Source of the DNA: Meandrina meandrites
Lineage: Eukaryota; Cnidaria; Anthozoa; Scleractinia; Meandrinidae
DNA: 64,000 bases
Direction of reading: 5' to 3'
Assembly: GCA_963693305.1 (NCBI GenBank)
Contig: OY855908.1
Span: 6,536,001-6,600,000 of the forward strand
The position numbers and the translations under genes were made by a program. Positions 56,703-64,000 of this stretch are shown piece by piece (positions within the stretch are counted from its first letter, which is position 1; every line of letters starts with the position of its first letter). The notes beneath the pieces are model-generated. The model was not told the origin of the DNA. It saw nothing but the letters and a program-made list of their open reading frames with translations, and made no database searches.

Positions 56703-56780
56703 TGATTTTTTTTTTCAGGCTTCTTTATTCCAATTGCTTAAATTGGAAATTCACTGCGAAGATCACTTATTACCTTCATA
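56588..56780 (+). repeat. tRNA-derived SINE enclosed in a 40-bp inverted repeat
   Basis: The core 56635-56702 is tRNA-like, with an A box (AGCTCAGTCGGTAGAGC) and a B box (GGTTCGAATCC), followed by T9. Left AAGTGATCTTCGCAGCGAAT ... AATTTAAGCAAT and right ATTGCTTAAATTGGAAATTC ... GAAGATCACTT are inverted copies of each other. Pol III promoter boxes look intact. A decayed relative lies at 21716-21780. Confidence 0.75.
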
Positions 56781-56976
56781 TATATCCGCAGTTCATATAT
56801 GAATCATTTCATATACATTACATCATTGTTAGAAGTCTTGGACTACGTTTTTAAAATTTTACTTGATTTCTTTACTGAAAGACGAAAACAGCCTCCAGAA
56901 CACAAAGGTAAATATTAAAAAAATGAACACAAAAGTTAATATTAACTTCAATTCATGGAAGGATTTTCCTTCTGAC

Positions 56977-57056
56977 AACCGTCAATCGTCAAAATCCCTA
57001 AAATTTAACCGTCAGCCGTCAAAATCGGTAAAATTTAACCGGCAATCGTCAAAGCA
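56977..57056 (+). repeat. 30-bp tandem repeat, about 2.7 units
   Basis: Unit AACCGTCAATCGTCAAAATC plus about ten bases (CCTAAAATTT), at 56977, 57007 and 57037 (partial). Related diverged units lie at about 54280-54335. Confidence 0.8.
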
Positions 57057-57391
57057 ACACCCCCATTGAGACCCTCACTACAGAGTTAGCACCGGATAAC
57101 TTTTCTGCGTCACTCTCAGTCCAAATAGTGTTAAACAATGTACTTTGAAAGTCTTGAAAGGAAATGCGTTTATGTTGGCATTTCAGTGTTTATGGTAAAG
57201 TCAGCTGTATCAATTCCCAAATAAATACTTTAATTGCAATAACTTTTATTACGTCAGTAACCATCCTTTTTAATTAAGCGGAACAATTTTCCTTTTTAGT
57301 GCAGTTGAAGTCTGAGTGGAGTAGTAATCCTTAAAAAAATGTATGGACCTGACACTCAAACAAGACAGTTTAGTACGACGTTTGTACTTAC

Positions 57392-57411
57392 CAACAGCAT
57401 TGGCAGCCATT
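57392..57411 (-). CDS. Start exon of the microexon gene
   Basis: Acceptor TTTTACAG ends at 57412, then A-ATG: the initiator ATG is at 57410. After MAANAV and one base a strong GTAAGT donor follows at 57391. The exit phase 1 matches the transmembrane exon 52043-51954, and the Ala/Val-rich sequence runs on into the hydrophobic segment. The 5' UTR exon lies further right and was not identified. Confidence 0.5.
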
Positions 57412-57920
57412 CTGTAAAATGCTAACTAAAAATCCAGTTTGTGATCCCCAGATTTTCTGAAGAAAAAAATATTGAAGCTCAAAGTAGAAATAAATAGTAA
57501 GATAGTCGTTAACACGTAAACACATAATAATAGCTCTCTTGAAAAATTGAAAAATATATGTTTGTGGAATGAGGGCTGCTCCAAATAACGCAACATCATC
57601 CGCGGCTTAGCTCCCGAATTGTGTGATTTTTGATACAAGCACCAAACTTTGCAGCATTACAAGCATTCACACACTTATCAATTCTCGATATGGCGGAAAC
57701 GAGAAGCGAACGACTGGAGAGTCTATAAGATTAACTTCTATATGCTACGCCATTTTTGTTCTGCATGAGATCGAGGCCATTTGTGCCAGCCAGTCCACCC
57801 AAGATGGCGCCCAAACCCTGAAATAGTATGGCATCTCGATCGATACCCGCGGAACGTAACCCACAAACGACACGATTAGTATGCGTTCTCCTTCGTCGAA
57901 CGCAACAAAGAATAACCGGC

Positions 57921-58128
57921 AGTAGTATAGTCGGAGTCAAACAAATACCACTTTGGGTGCACCTAAATTTTTCACCTCTTCAGGAGACTAGTAGTCAGGG
58001 GAACCAAATCCAAACCACGCTCACACAGCTCGCGTGGCCCGGTTTTGGCCCCTGACTATAGTCTCCTAAAGAGGCAAAAAATTTAGGCTTACCAAAGATA
58101 GTATTTGTTTGACTCCGACTATACTACT
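57921..58128. mobile_element. 208-bp palindromic MITE
   Basis: Ends AGTAGTATAGTCGGAGTCAA and its complement; pairing continues through GTGCACCTAAATTTTT/AAAAAATTTAGGC and AGGAGACTA/TAGTCTCCT. No clear target duplication. It lies directly left of the right viral gene block. Confidence 0.65.
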
Positions 58129-58170
58129 TAGGAAAAAGGACGCAGGAAACATAAACAGAGGGCGGCGGGG

Positions 58171-58195
58171 ACAAGCATTTAGAGGAATGCAGCAG
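58171..58195 (+). promoter_or_regulatory. 25-bp direct repeat, copy 1
   Basis: A 25-bp sequence with core hairpin GCATTTAGAGGAATGC is repeated exactly at 58769-58793. Each copy stands immediately before a plus-strand gene, so it may be a shared leader or promoter, or the footprint of a duplication. Confidence 0.55.
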
Positions 58196-58197
58196 TC

Positions 58198-58593
58198 ATG
58201 TTAACAACAATGGGACGAGGAAGAAAAGGAATTCTCAGCCAAAGTATGAAAAAAACCAAAACCCCCCAAAACTGCCTGCACACGCAATATACATTATTTA
58301 TCGCAGAACCGGAAAAAGGGCAAATTATAGATCCTCCAATATACATTTCAGACGAGCTGCTCACAGCAATGAAAACAATGAGCCCGCAAGATTTAAAAAA
58401 CACACTTATACAACCGGAAGAAGAACAAGAAGAAGTCGAATTAACAGAAATGGAAGAGTACGATTTGACGGGATCAGGAGAGCCGGTTTATGAAACACCA
58501 ATCATGACGCCGCAGCTGTACCGCAGAATTATGGCGAATGAGTTTAGCCAGGACCAGGTAGAGTACATAATAAGGAAAAGTTTGAAGTTTTAG
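58198..58593 (+). CDS. Unknown protein of the right viral element
   Basis: ATG at 58198 or 58210, 131 residues. It has a basic N-terminus (GRGRKGILSQSMKKTKTPQN), then EPEKGQIIDPPIYISDELLT, an acidic centre (EEEQEEVELTEMEEYDL) and a helical C-terminus (FSQDQVEYIIRKSLKF). No known domain recognised. It lies at the left end of the virion-gene block and is preceded by the 25-bp repeat. Likely a structural or accessory protein of the element; that is inference from position. Confidence 0.55.
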   Translation: MLTTMGRGRKGILSQSMKKTKTPQNCLHTQYTLFIAEPEKGQIIDPPIYISDELLTAMKTMSPQDLKNTLIQPEEEQEEVELTEMEEYDLTGSGEPVYETPIMTPQLYRRIMANEFSQDQVEYIIRKSLKF

Positions 58594-58736
58594 GGGGGAG
58601 ATAAGTTTATTGGCCGTTCAGCAGCGTCAAGAATAGCTTCCACAGCTTGAGCCGTAATAAGTTTGACATCATTAACCCAAAAGGGGGAAGAAAGGTCTTT
58701 GAAAGCGCACACGAGCATGTGGACCAACACAATCAT
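58590..58736 (-). CDS. 48-aa antisense ORF
   Basis: ATG at 58736 directly after TTTATAAAGA, stop TAA at 58590-58592. It fills exactly the gap between two plus-strand genes and overlaps the stop of the left one. The peptide (LVCAFKDLSSPFWVNDVKLI, TAQAVEAILDAAERPIN) has normal protein composition. Not recognised; it could also be the C-terminal remnant of a larger gene. Confidence 0.35.
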   Translation of the reverse strand: MIVLVHMLVCAFKDLSSPFWVNDVKLITAQAVEAILDAAERPINLSPP

Positions 58737-58768
58737 TCTTTATAAACTGAAAATATTTTTTGCCCACC

Positions 58769-58793
58769 ACAAGCATTTAGAGGAATGCAGCAG
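58769..58793 (+). promoter_or_regulatory. 25-bp direct repeat, copy 2
   Basis: Identical to 58171-58195. The ATG at 58785 of the next gene is inside it, so the first three codons (Met-Gln-Gln) derive from the repeat; a second in-frame ATG follows at 58800. Confidence 0.55.
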
Positions 58794-59072
58794 GCAGAAA
58801 TGTCAGTCAAAGCAAAGCAAAACCCGGTCAAAATTCTGAAAGAGGTAATAGCTGAAATTGTGAAAAAATATGAAGAATCGCCGCACATCATGCTGAAAGG
58901 GCAGAAAATAAAGAAGACCCTAAACCAATGTATCCCATACACGGGGGAAGAATGGGAAAAAGAAATGGAAAAACGAAAGGGGTACAAAAACAGGCAGCTG
59001 ATAAACTTCATAGATAAAGTTTTTTTCGAAGACGGCGCGCTGCAATTAGAGAAACGCGGCATAAGGAAATAA
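58785..59072 (+). CDS. Basic 95-aa protein of the right viral element
   Basis: ATG at 58785 (or 58800). Lys/Glu-rich helical protein: VKILKEVIAEIVKKYEESPH, then KGQKIKKTLNQCIPYTGEEW and a C-terminal NFIDKVFFEDGALQLEKRG. The pattern suggests a small helical DNA- or protein-binding factor, but I do not recognise the family. It is followed after two bases by the next gene, so co-transcription is likely. Confidence 0.55.
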   Translation: MQQAEMSVKAKQNPVKILKEVIAEIVKKYEESPHIMLKGQKIKKTLNQCIPYTGEEWEKEMEKRKGYKNRQLINFIDKVFFEDGALQLEKRGIRK

Positions 59073-59074
59073 AC

Positions 59075-59506
59075 ATGGATACATTAGAACTGATACAAGC
59101 ACTTCCACAAGAACTTCGAGAAAAAATCTGCAACGAGTATATTGTAATAAAACTCTGGCAGCGTAAAATGCTTGGCTGGGACGATGTCAGAAAAGAAATC
59201 TCTAAAGGATATATTAAAATGAAGCTCAGACAGCGAAAAACTCTTGGCTGGGATAAAGTTCATGCTGCAATCTATGAAGCTCCATTTTGTGATCGCAATG
59301 AACAAATTGTAAGGGTCTTGTTCTGTTATAAATGTGGCAGAAGCAGATGTTCGCGAAATGGTCTCTGTAATCTGTGCATTAGAAATGGATTCAGACACTA
59401 TCTCGGCTACCCAATTTATGATGAAGCTGACTACGATGAGTGCTTCAAGAAATCTTTCGCTGCGGCGTCGGCAAACTTACTACCTAAAAGAAAAATCATC
59501 TATTAA
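59075..59506 (+). CDS. F-box-like and C4 zinc-finger protein
   Basis: ATG at 59075, 143 residues. The N-terminus [20 protein letters not shown] resembles an F-box first helix. Two tandem repeats of about 32 residues follow ([21 protein letters not shown] and [21 protein letters not shown]). A Cys cluster [18 protein letters not shown] fits a C4-type zinc site. F-box proteins recruit substrates to SCF ubiquitin ligases; the viral use would be to redirect degradation, but this is inference. The last 27 bases overlap the convergent fiber gene. Confidence 0.6.
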   Translation: MDTLELIQALPQELREKICNEYIVIKLWQRKMLGWDDVRKEISKGYIKMKLRQRKTLGWDKVHAAIYEAPFCDRNEQIVRVLFCYKCGRSRCSRNGLCNLCIRNGFRHYLGYPIYDEADYDECFKKSFAAASANLLPKRKIIY

Positions 59507-61090
59507 AATTAAACTTACTAATACACGTTTTGTATTAACTAGGGCTGATTCTGCGCGGCTAGGCTGAGATAAACTAAGTGCAAAATATTCTCCCGAATCT
59601 AATCTTATTCTTCTACCTTTAGAATCTTGGGGTGCAGCATATTGGTATTTTAAACCATCAGCATTACGTACGCTTGTAAATGGAACGTCAGATAACAAAC
59701 TGCCGGGTATTCTAAAACCAAAACCTATTCTTTCATAAGTTCGAGAGGCACCCTTTAGTTCGATAATTAAAGCTGAGACACCCTCAATTAAACAAGGAAA
59801 TGGCGCCATTACACGAATGTTATTACCGAATTTAACAAAAATTCTATCACCTCCTTTATTTTCATTGTAGATCCATTCTCCAGTTATTACTATTCTTGGT
59901 TGCCAATTTTTTAACTCATAACCACTTAGATCTAAATCTTTTTGTAACCTGATTGTATCGTTGTCTATTGTGTACCCTCTATCATAATTTTTCAACGAAA
60001 AGCCGTTTAGATCTAAATCTGTTTGTAGAGTAAAATCGCCGTCATCGATAACAAAAGCCTGATCGTAAACAGTTCCGTCTACATCTGTTTGATAACCTTT
60101 TACCCCATAAATAATCAAAGCAGCCTTTTCAAGTGGCGAAGAGCCATCATAACCCGAATTTGAAATATCAAGATAGATTGTGTTATCATTGTCTTTGTAT
60201 TTGCGCGTGTGAATAATGGTGCGTGAATATTTCGGGCTGTGACTGTTGAAGTGCTTGGTATGGTAATTAAGAGTATCAACCGGGTTAGGGGTTGAAGCAC
60301 TTATAAACCAATTAGTATCAACTTTCGGGATAAAGAACTCGACACATATAGTGTACTCTCCTTCTTTTAGAGGTATTTTATTTAACGCCAAACGTGAGTT
60401 GAAAGAATTGACACCAGTTCTTACGAGATTGAAAGTATAAGCTTTTTTATTCACACTGTGAAGGTTGGAGGTAAAGTCTTCAAATGTAACAGAAGTAACA
60501 TTGTTTACATCTGTAACGCCCGACCCTCGCTCCAAATAGGCTAAGGCATTTTTTTTATGTGAGTGTCCTGCTGAAATAGAATTTGAGCCCACATATTTTT
60601 TCATTGAAGTGAGATTTACAGCATCCTGATCACCCGTAGGATTCGCAAGTTGCTTTATCGCATGGTCTTTCATGAGAATATCTCCAGTAATATTAACGGT
60701 TGATACATCTCCACTATCACCCTTTTCACCTTTTTCTCCTTTTGGACCAATAGCGCCCTTTGAACCCTTAGGTCCAGTTGCTCCAGTGGGTCCCGCAGGT
60801 CCAGTTGCTCCGGTTGGTCCTGTAGGTCCAGTTGCTCCAGTTGGTCCAGCAGGTCCGGTCGGCCCTTGAGGTCCAGTATCACCTTTTAATCCTTTTTCTC
60901 CAGCATCACCTTTATCTCCTTTAGGACCTTGTGGGCCAGTATTACCCTTATCACCTTTTTCACCTTTAGGGCCACGCGCTCCAGTTGCGCCAGTTGGACC
61001 AGCAGGACCAGCAGGACCAGTTTCCCCTCGGGTTGAAGTAGACTCTTCATGTGTTTGAGTTGCACCCGTCGCACCGTTAATAAACCCCAT
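59480..61090 (-). CDS. Collagen-stalk fiber protein
   Basis: ATG at 61090, 536 residues. After about 20 residues comes a Gly-X-Y collagen-like stretch of about 115 residues ([20 protein letters not shown] and similar). Then a tail-fiber-type motif [20 protein letters not shown] with GDQDAVNL, and two repeats [18 protein letters not shown] and [19 protein letters not shown] of the same kind. A beta-rich C-terminal domain follows ([20 protein letters not shown] and onward). This is the usual plan of a trimeric viral attachment fiber: stalk, registration repeats, receptor-binding head. Probably exposed on the virion. The TATATAG next to its ATG overlaps the ATPase stop. Confidence 0.8.
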   Translation of the reverse strand: MGFINGATGATQTHEESTSTRGETGPAGPAGPTGATGARGPKGEKGDKGNTGPQGPKGDKGDAGEKGLKGDTGPQGPTGPAGPTGATGPTGPTGATGPAGPTGATGPKGSKGAIGPKGEKGEKGDSGDVSTVNITGDILMKDHAIKQLANPTGDQDAVNLTSMKKYVGSNSISAGHSHKKNALAYLERGSGVTDVNNVTSVTFEDFTSNLHSVNKKAYTFNLVRTGVNSFNSRLALNKIPLKEGEYTICVEFFIPKVDTNWFISASTPNPVDTLNYHTKHFNSHSPKYSRTIIHTRKYKDNDNTIYLDISNSGYDGSSPLEKAALIIYGVKGYQTDVDGTVYDQAFVIDDGDFTLQTDLDLNGFSLKNYDRGYTIDNDTIRLQKDLDLSGYELKNWQPRIVITGEWIYNENKGGDRIFVKFGNNIRVMAPFPCLIEGVSALIIELKGASRTYERIGFGFRIPGSLLSDVPFTSVRNADGLKYQYAAPQDSKGRRIRLDSGEYFALSLSQPSRAESALVNTKRVLVSLILIDDFSFR

Positions 61091-61092
61091 CT

Positions 61093-61725
61093 CTATATAT
61101 TTTCGTCAAAATTTTTAAGTGTGGTTTTTTTTGGTTTGTCGTGGTATAAAAAAGAATATTTAGCATCGGTAGCCCTTTCAAGCAGCTCTCTGTCAATTCC
61201 CAATTCATCAGCAATACGGTTATTTTCTCTGGGAAGAAAGTTGAAAATGCAAAAGTGGCTACAATTATCTCGGATGTTTTTGGGGACCTTAAAATAGCTT
61301 TGAGAAAGATAAATGACGCTGCAATTGCGGTGGCGACCGTTGATAAAATAATCGATAATGTCGTTTTGGTTGCTTTCACAAACCATGTCATCGAAAATTA
61401 CAATCTTTTGATTGTCAGTGGACAGCGTTTCCAAAGGAATAACATCGTTGGCGCCTTCAATAACATTATACCCAGCCGCAGGATTGACTCTTGTATCGAA
61501 ATCATCAATCATATATTGGTACTTGTCTTGATGCAGGTTCTTAGCGCAAAGGTAAATTTTGTCGTAGACCAACAGCCTGTAAAGCATATGCATGAGAATA
61601 TTTGTCTTACCAGAGTTGCTTGGCCCGCAAATAAGCATCCGAAAGGTATCTGCTGGCATACAAGGGTGCCCCCGCTTGTAATTACTTTTTGTAGTCAAAC
61701 TGGGGTCGTAATTGGGAATTTTCAT
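61093..61725 (-). CDS. A32/FtsK-type DNA packaging ATPase
   Basis: ATG at 61725, 210 residues. Walker A at about residues 32-40 ([17 protein letters not shown]), Walker B at about 110 ([13 protein letters not shown]) and a sensor-like region with the [17 protein letters not shown] signature typical of Polinton/adintovirus and NCLDV A32-like packaging ATPases. Length fits the family. The enzyme pumps the genome into the capsid. The reading frame is intact. Divergent from the next gene with a shared TATATATA in the 28-bp gap. Confidence 0.9.
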   Translation of the reverse strand: MKIPNYDPSLTTKSNYKRGHPCMPADTFRMLICGPSNSGKTNILMHMLYRLLVYDKIYLCAKNLHQDKYQYMIDDFDTRVNPAAGYNVIEGANDVIPLETLSTDNQKIVIFDDMVCESNQNDIIDYFINGRHRNCSVIYLSQSYFKVPKNIRDNCSHFCIFNFLPRENNRIADELGIDRELLERATDAKYSFLYHDKPKKTTLKNFDENI

Positions 61726-61735
61726 TTTTTTCTGT

Positions 61736-61743
61736 TATATATA
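61736..61743. promoter_or_regulatory. Bidirectional TATATATA between ATPase and virion gene
   Basis: A self-complementary TATATATA with exactly 10 bp on either side before the ATG of the minus-strand ATPase (61725) and the plus-strand gene (61754). Confidence 0.6.
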
Positions 61744-61753
61744 CGGCAAAAAT

Positions 61754-62662
61754 ATGTCCATGAAGAAGTGGCGAAAACTTGCCAGCGAAAAGGCTGAAGT
61801 TGAGCAGCAGAACGACAGCATTCTCGCGGTAATAAAAAATAACAAAATCAATAAAGGGTTTAGCCAGCTATCAGGTGAGGATTTGTTCAAACCTATCACA
61901 TCGCGGCTTGACAAACTCCAAGTAGGGGATAGCAACTCAAAAGAAGAGGAAGAGGTTCCAGACTATGGTATGGATGAGTTTGATTTAAACAACCCCTTTG
62001 ACGAAGATTTTAGACCGGATGAGGAAACTCCACTACCAACACCAACACCATCACCAACACCATCACCAACACCATCACCAACACCATCACCATCACCTAC
62101 ACCACCATCACCTACACCACCATCACCAACATCATCACCACCACCATCTCCTACATCAACACCGTTGCCGCCTTTGGCCGAAGAGGAAGAAACGGAATTA
62201 ATGGAAAGCCCAGGGGAAAAACCAAGTAAATGGGGGCCACCACAAGAACTGGTTATCAAGGGATCAGAGTCAGTTGACCTGCAGACACTGAGCAGCATGT
62301 TAACAAAAAATAAAGACAATCCTGACTATGTTGTAAAAAGCAAAAAATCAAAATTCCACGGCTACACATTGGCAGACATAAAAAAGGCAAGAGATGAAAT
62401 TCTTGACAGGAGAAAAAAAGGGATTAAAATACCCCAAAGGTATTTCGAATCGATGGAACCCTCAGACGATGAAATGGAAGGAAGCGGAAGTGTTGATCCA
62501 AACGCTTTGGTTGAAAGGCTACACTTAAGCTTGGCGTCTATACAGGCGGGCAACACTTCACTGAAGCTGAAAAAACAGGTCCAGCAGATGTTGGGGTTGC
62601 TGGTAAAGCTAAAGGAAATAACACAAAAAGAAGCCCACAAAATTTTGAGTAATATTATATAA
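61754..62662 (+). CDS. Proline/threonine-rich virion protein
   Basis: ATG at 61754 (MSMKKWRKLASEKAEVEQQN) is preferred because it follows the TATATATA by 10 bp; the frame opens earlier. About 302 residues: a coiled N-terminus, a segment EDLFKPITSRLDKLQVGDSN, an acidic region, then about 45 residues of (TPSP)n/(PPSPT)n low-complexity linker, and a C-terminal helical half (KFHGYTLADIKKARDEILDR, then LHLSLASIQAGNTSLKLKKQ and NII). The KPIT-R-L motif and position between ATPase and penton-like gene are typical of a conserved structural protein in cnidarian Polinton-like elements. Its precise role is unknown. Confidence 0.65.
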   Translation: MSMKKWRKLASEKAEVEQQNDSILAVIKNNKINKGFSQLSGEDLFKPITSRLDKLQVGDSNSKEEEEVPDYGMDEFDLNNPFDEDFRPDEETPLPTPTPSPTPSPTPSPTPSPSPTPPSPTPPSPTSSPPPSPTSTPLPPLAEEEETELMESPGEKPSKWGPPQELVIKGSESVDLQTLSSMLTKNKDNPDYVVKSKKSKFHGYTLADIKKARDEILDRRKKGIKIPQRYFESMEPSDDEMEGSGSVDPNALVERLHLSLASIQAGNTSLKLKKQVQQMLGLLVKLKEITQKEAHKILSNII

Positions 62663-62667
62663 GCAAC

Positions 62668-63447
62668 ATGTCAGCCCATTTTCATTTCAACCTGTTGCTC
62701 GACTCGCAGCTGGCCAAACAAAACAACGCCAACAGCAAGTCACATTACTTCACAATTAAGTTTGACCCACCAATTGCTTTAGAACCCTCCAAATCGTACA
62801 AGGCGGCGTTAAATGAGCTGGTATCCATGTCTTATTCGTGGTACAACATCGCGAAACGGTACAACAACAACGAATTCAAATGGCGAAAAAAAACAGAGAA
62901 CTGGAAAACCGTGACAATTCCGGATGGAATGTATGATTACGATGGCCTCAACACCACCATTCAGTCGCTAATCGGAAGAGTGGATCCCAAGGATGAAAAA
63001 TCCGAGTTTATTGTCCAGCTGTATTTTCACACCACAACATATCGGGCGGTCATTTTGTTGCAGGACGGCTACGAGCTTGATCTAAGTGGAGGTGAATTTG
63101 CTGCGTTGCTGGGTTTTGACAAGAAAACAATAGACGGAGCGAACAATAGGAGTGATCGCGTGCCAAATATAACAAGAGGCGTCGACTGGATCTACATCCA
63201 TTGTGACCTCATTACAAGGGCAGTGGACAACATCGGGGGTGACGTTATGTTCTCTTTTTCAACCGCTGAACTCTCCGTCAGCTACCCCTTTTCAAAAGAG
63301 CCCCGCCGCCTCCTGTGGCACCCGGTGAACAAAAATAGAATCAATGCGATAAATATCAAAATCACGGACGGGCGCAACAACATTATAGATCTGAATGACC
63401 AAGACGTGGCTTTAAGTATCATCATTGAAGAAGAAAAAGAAAACTAA
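62668..63447 (+). CDS. Penton-like minor capsid protein
   Basis: ATG at 62668, five bases after a TATATAAG that overlaps the previous stop. 259 residues, beta-rich without signal peptide: FHFNLLLDSQLAKQNNANSK, YFTIKFDPPIALEPSKSYKA, ALNELVSMSYSWYNIAKRY, then VTIPDGMYDYDGLNTTIQSL, GGEFAALLGFDKKTI and VDWIYIHCDLITRAVDNIGG. The same motif order is seen in the broken gene at 1-716. The family is recurrent in cnidarian Polintons and is best explained as a jelly-roll minor capsid protein; the capsid role is inferred. Intact. Confidence 0.65.
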   Translation: MSAHFHFNLLLDSQLAKQNNANSKSHYFTIKFDPPIALEPSKSYKAALNELVSMSYSWYNIAKRYNNNEFKWRKKTENWKTVTIPDGMYDYDGLNTTIQSLIGRVDPKDEKSEFIVQLYFHTTTYRAVILLQDGYELDLSGGEFAALLGFDKKTIDGANNRSDRVPNITRGVDWIYIHCDLITRAVDNIGGDVMFSFSTAELSVSYPFSKEPRRLLWHPVNKNRINAINIKITDGRNNIIDLNDQDVALSIIIEEEKEN

Positions 63448-63466
63448 TTTACACCTAAGTATAATA

Positions 63467-63958
63467 ATGAATCATCCGAGCGAGTGGGCGAGATATTATG
63501 ACGCGCCAAACGGAACATATAGATACAGACACAAAGGTACGGGGGTTGTAAGAGACACCCTGATGAATATAGGAAAGCGGTTCAAAAAGAAGGTCACCCG
63601 TCAGACGTTGGAGAAGGCTGTAAATGAAGCCTCGAAGCGAATGCTAAAAAAAGCCGCAGAAAAAGCAGAAGAAAAAGCGGCAGACAAGATACAAGCGGTT
63701 TTGCGAAATAGCAACTCAGTTGCTACCCGCACCCCAAGTGTAAAACCAAAGAGTAAAAAGACCCCAAGTGTAAAACCAAAGAGTAAAAAGACCCCATCAC
63801 AGAAACTTAGTACAGAGTCGAAACAAAAACTGAAGAAGATGCTAAACCCTGGGGTAGCAACTCAGTTGAGCGGGGATTCACGGAAAAAGTTGCAACAGAT
63901 CTTAAATCTCGGTCGGGCTGCAAGGTTGAAAGTAAACCAATTGATAGCAGAAAATTAA
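63467..63958 (+). CDS. Basic core-like virion protein
   Basis: ATG at 63467 (MNHPSEWARYYDAPNGTYRY); the frame opens earlier but the upstream part overlaps the previous gene. 163 residues, very Lys-rich: coiled EKAVNEASKRMLKKAAEKAE, then two exact copies of TPSVKPKSKK, then helical repeats (LSTESKQKLKKMLNPGVATQ and LSGDSRKKLQQILNLGRAAR). A small, basic, repeat-containing protein next to capsid genes suggests a DNA-condensing core or minor virion protein comparable in role to adenoviral core proteins. Homology is not shown. Confidence 0.6.
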   Translation: MNHPSEWARYYDAPNGTYRYRHKGTGVVRDTLMNIGKRFKKKVTRQTLEKAVNEASKRMLKKAAEKAEEKAADKIQAVLRNSNSVATRTPSVKPKSKKTPSVKPKSKKTPSQKLSTESKQKLKKMLNPGVATQLSGDSRKKLQQILNLGRAARLKVNQLIAEN

Positions 63959-63976
63959 AATAATTTTTTAAAAAGA

Positions 63977-64000
63977 TATATAGGACGCAAGATGTTCAGA
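63977..64000 (+). promoter_or_regulatory. TATATAG motif and start of a further gene
   Basis: TATATAG at 63977-63983, eight bases before an ATG at 63992 that opens a frame (Met-Phe-Arg) into the window edge. By gene order this could be the major capsid gene, but only three codons are visible. Confidence 0.45.

Noticed and set aside
61963..62319. 118-aa Gly/Asp/Val-rich minus-strand ORF
   Set aside because: Shadow of the (CCAACA)n/(TPSP)n coding repeat of the virion gene on the plus strand.
1..64000. Treating left and right viral blocks as one 64-kb element
   Set aside because: Both contain a penton-like gene of the same family and 48 kb of host genes and unrelated transposons lies between them.

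Overview
The window looks like nuclear DNA of an anthozoan cnidarian, probably a stony coral or close relative. The reasons are AT-rich intergenic DNA packed with foldback elements and MITEs, spliced host genes of cnidarian immune-like type (Roc-COR GTPase, death domain), a Penelope-type GIY-YIG relic, an APE/RT LINE, and two separate blocks of Maverick/Polinton (adintovirus-like) genes. The species cannot be named from sequence alone.

Left block, 1-9.4 kb: part of a Polinton-like element running off the left edge. On the minus strand it carries a protein-primed family-B DNA polymerase with a one-base frameshift in an A9 run, a long acidic N-terminal ORF that appears to be spliced onto the polymerase by a 269-bp intron, two small accessory ORFs, a DDE integrase with chromodomain, and a penton-like virion gene broken by an in-frame TGA. 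A conventional TATA promoter lies at its head. Divergent from it on the plus strand is a two-exon zinc-finger (RING-like) gene whose intron holds a degenerate repeat rich in E2F-like GCGCGCCAAAA motifs.

Middle, 9.4-57.9 kb: host chromosome. It contains an unplaced 81-aa ORF; a Penelope relic; a death-domain gene (exons 27.96 and 21.6 kb) with a partly duplicated first exon, a full-length LINE with target duplications inserted in its intron, and a hAT-like MITE; a Roc-COR GTPase gene (31.5-28.6 kb); a LINE relic; an array of dyad-containing repeats at 36.3-37.2 kb; a foldback element nested in another MITE (37.7-39.4 kb); a 2.1-kb palindrome carrying two head-to-head copies of the 5' end of an integrase-type transposase gene (39.5-41.6 kb); and a minus-strand gene (57.4 to about 43 kb) with a start exon, a transmembrane exon and a series of 27-nt phase-1 microexons, each encoding nine mostly Arg-rich residues.

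Right block, 58.2-64 kb: the virion module of a second Polinton/adintovirus-like element running off the right edge. Genes: two small unknown proteins, a tiny antisense ORF, an F-box-like/zinc protein, a collagen-stalk fiber, an A32-type packaging ATPase, a proline-threonine-rich virion protein, a penton-like protein homologous to the broken one at the left edge, and a basic core-like protein. Several start codons lie 1-10 bp downstream of a TATATA-type motif, some of these motifs overlap the stop codon of the previous gene, and one TATATATA sits exactly midway between two divergent start codons. The left block thus shows the replication/integration half of such an element and the right block the capsid/packaging half, but they are two different copies.
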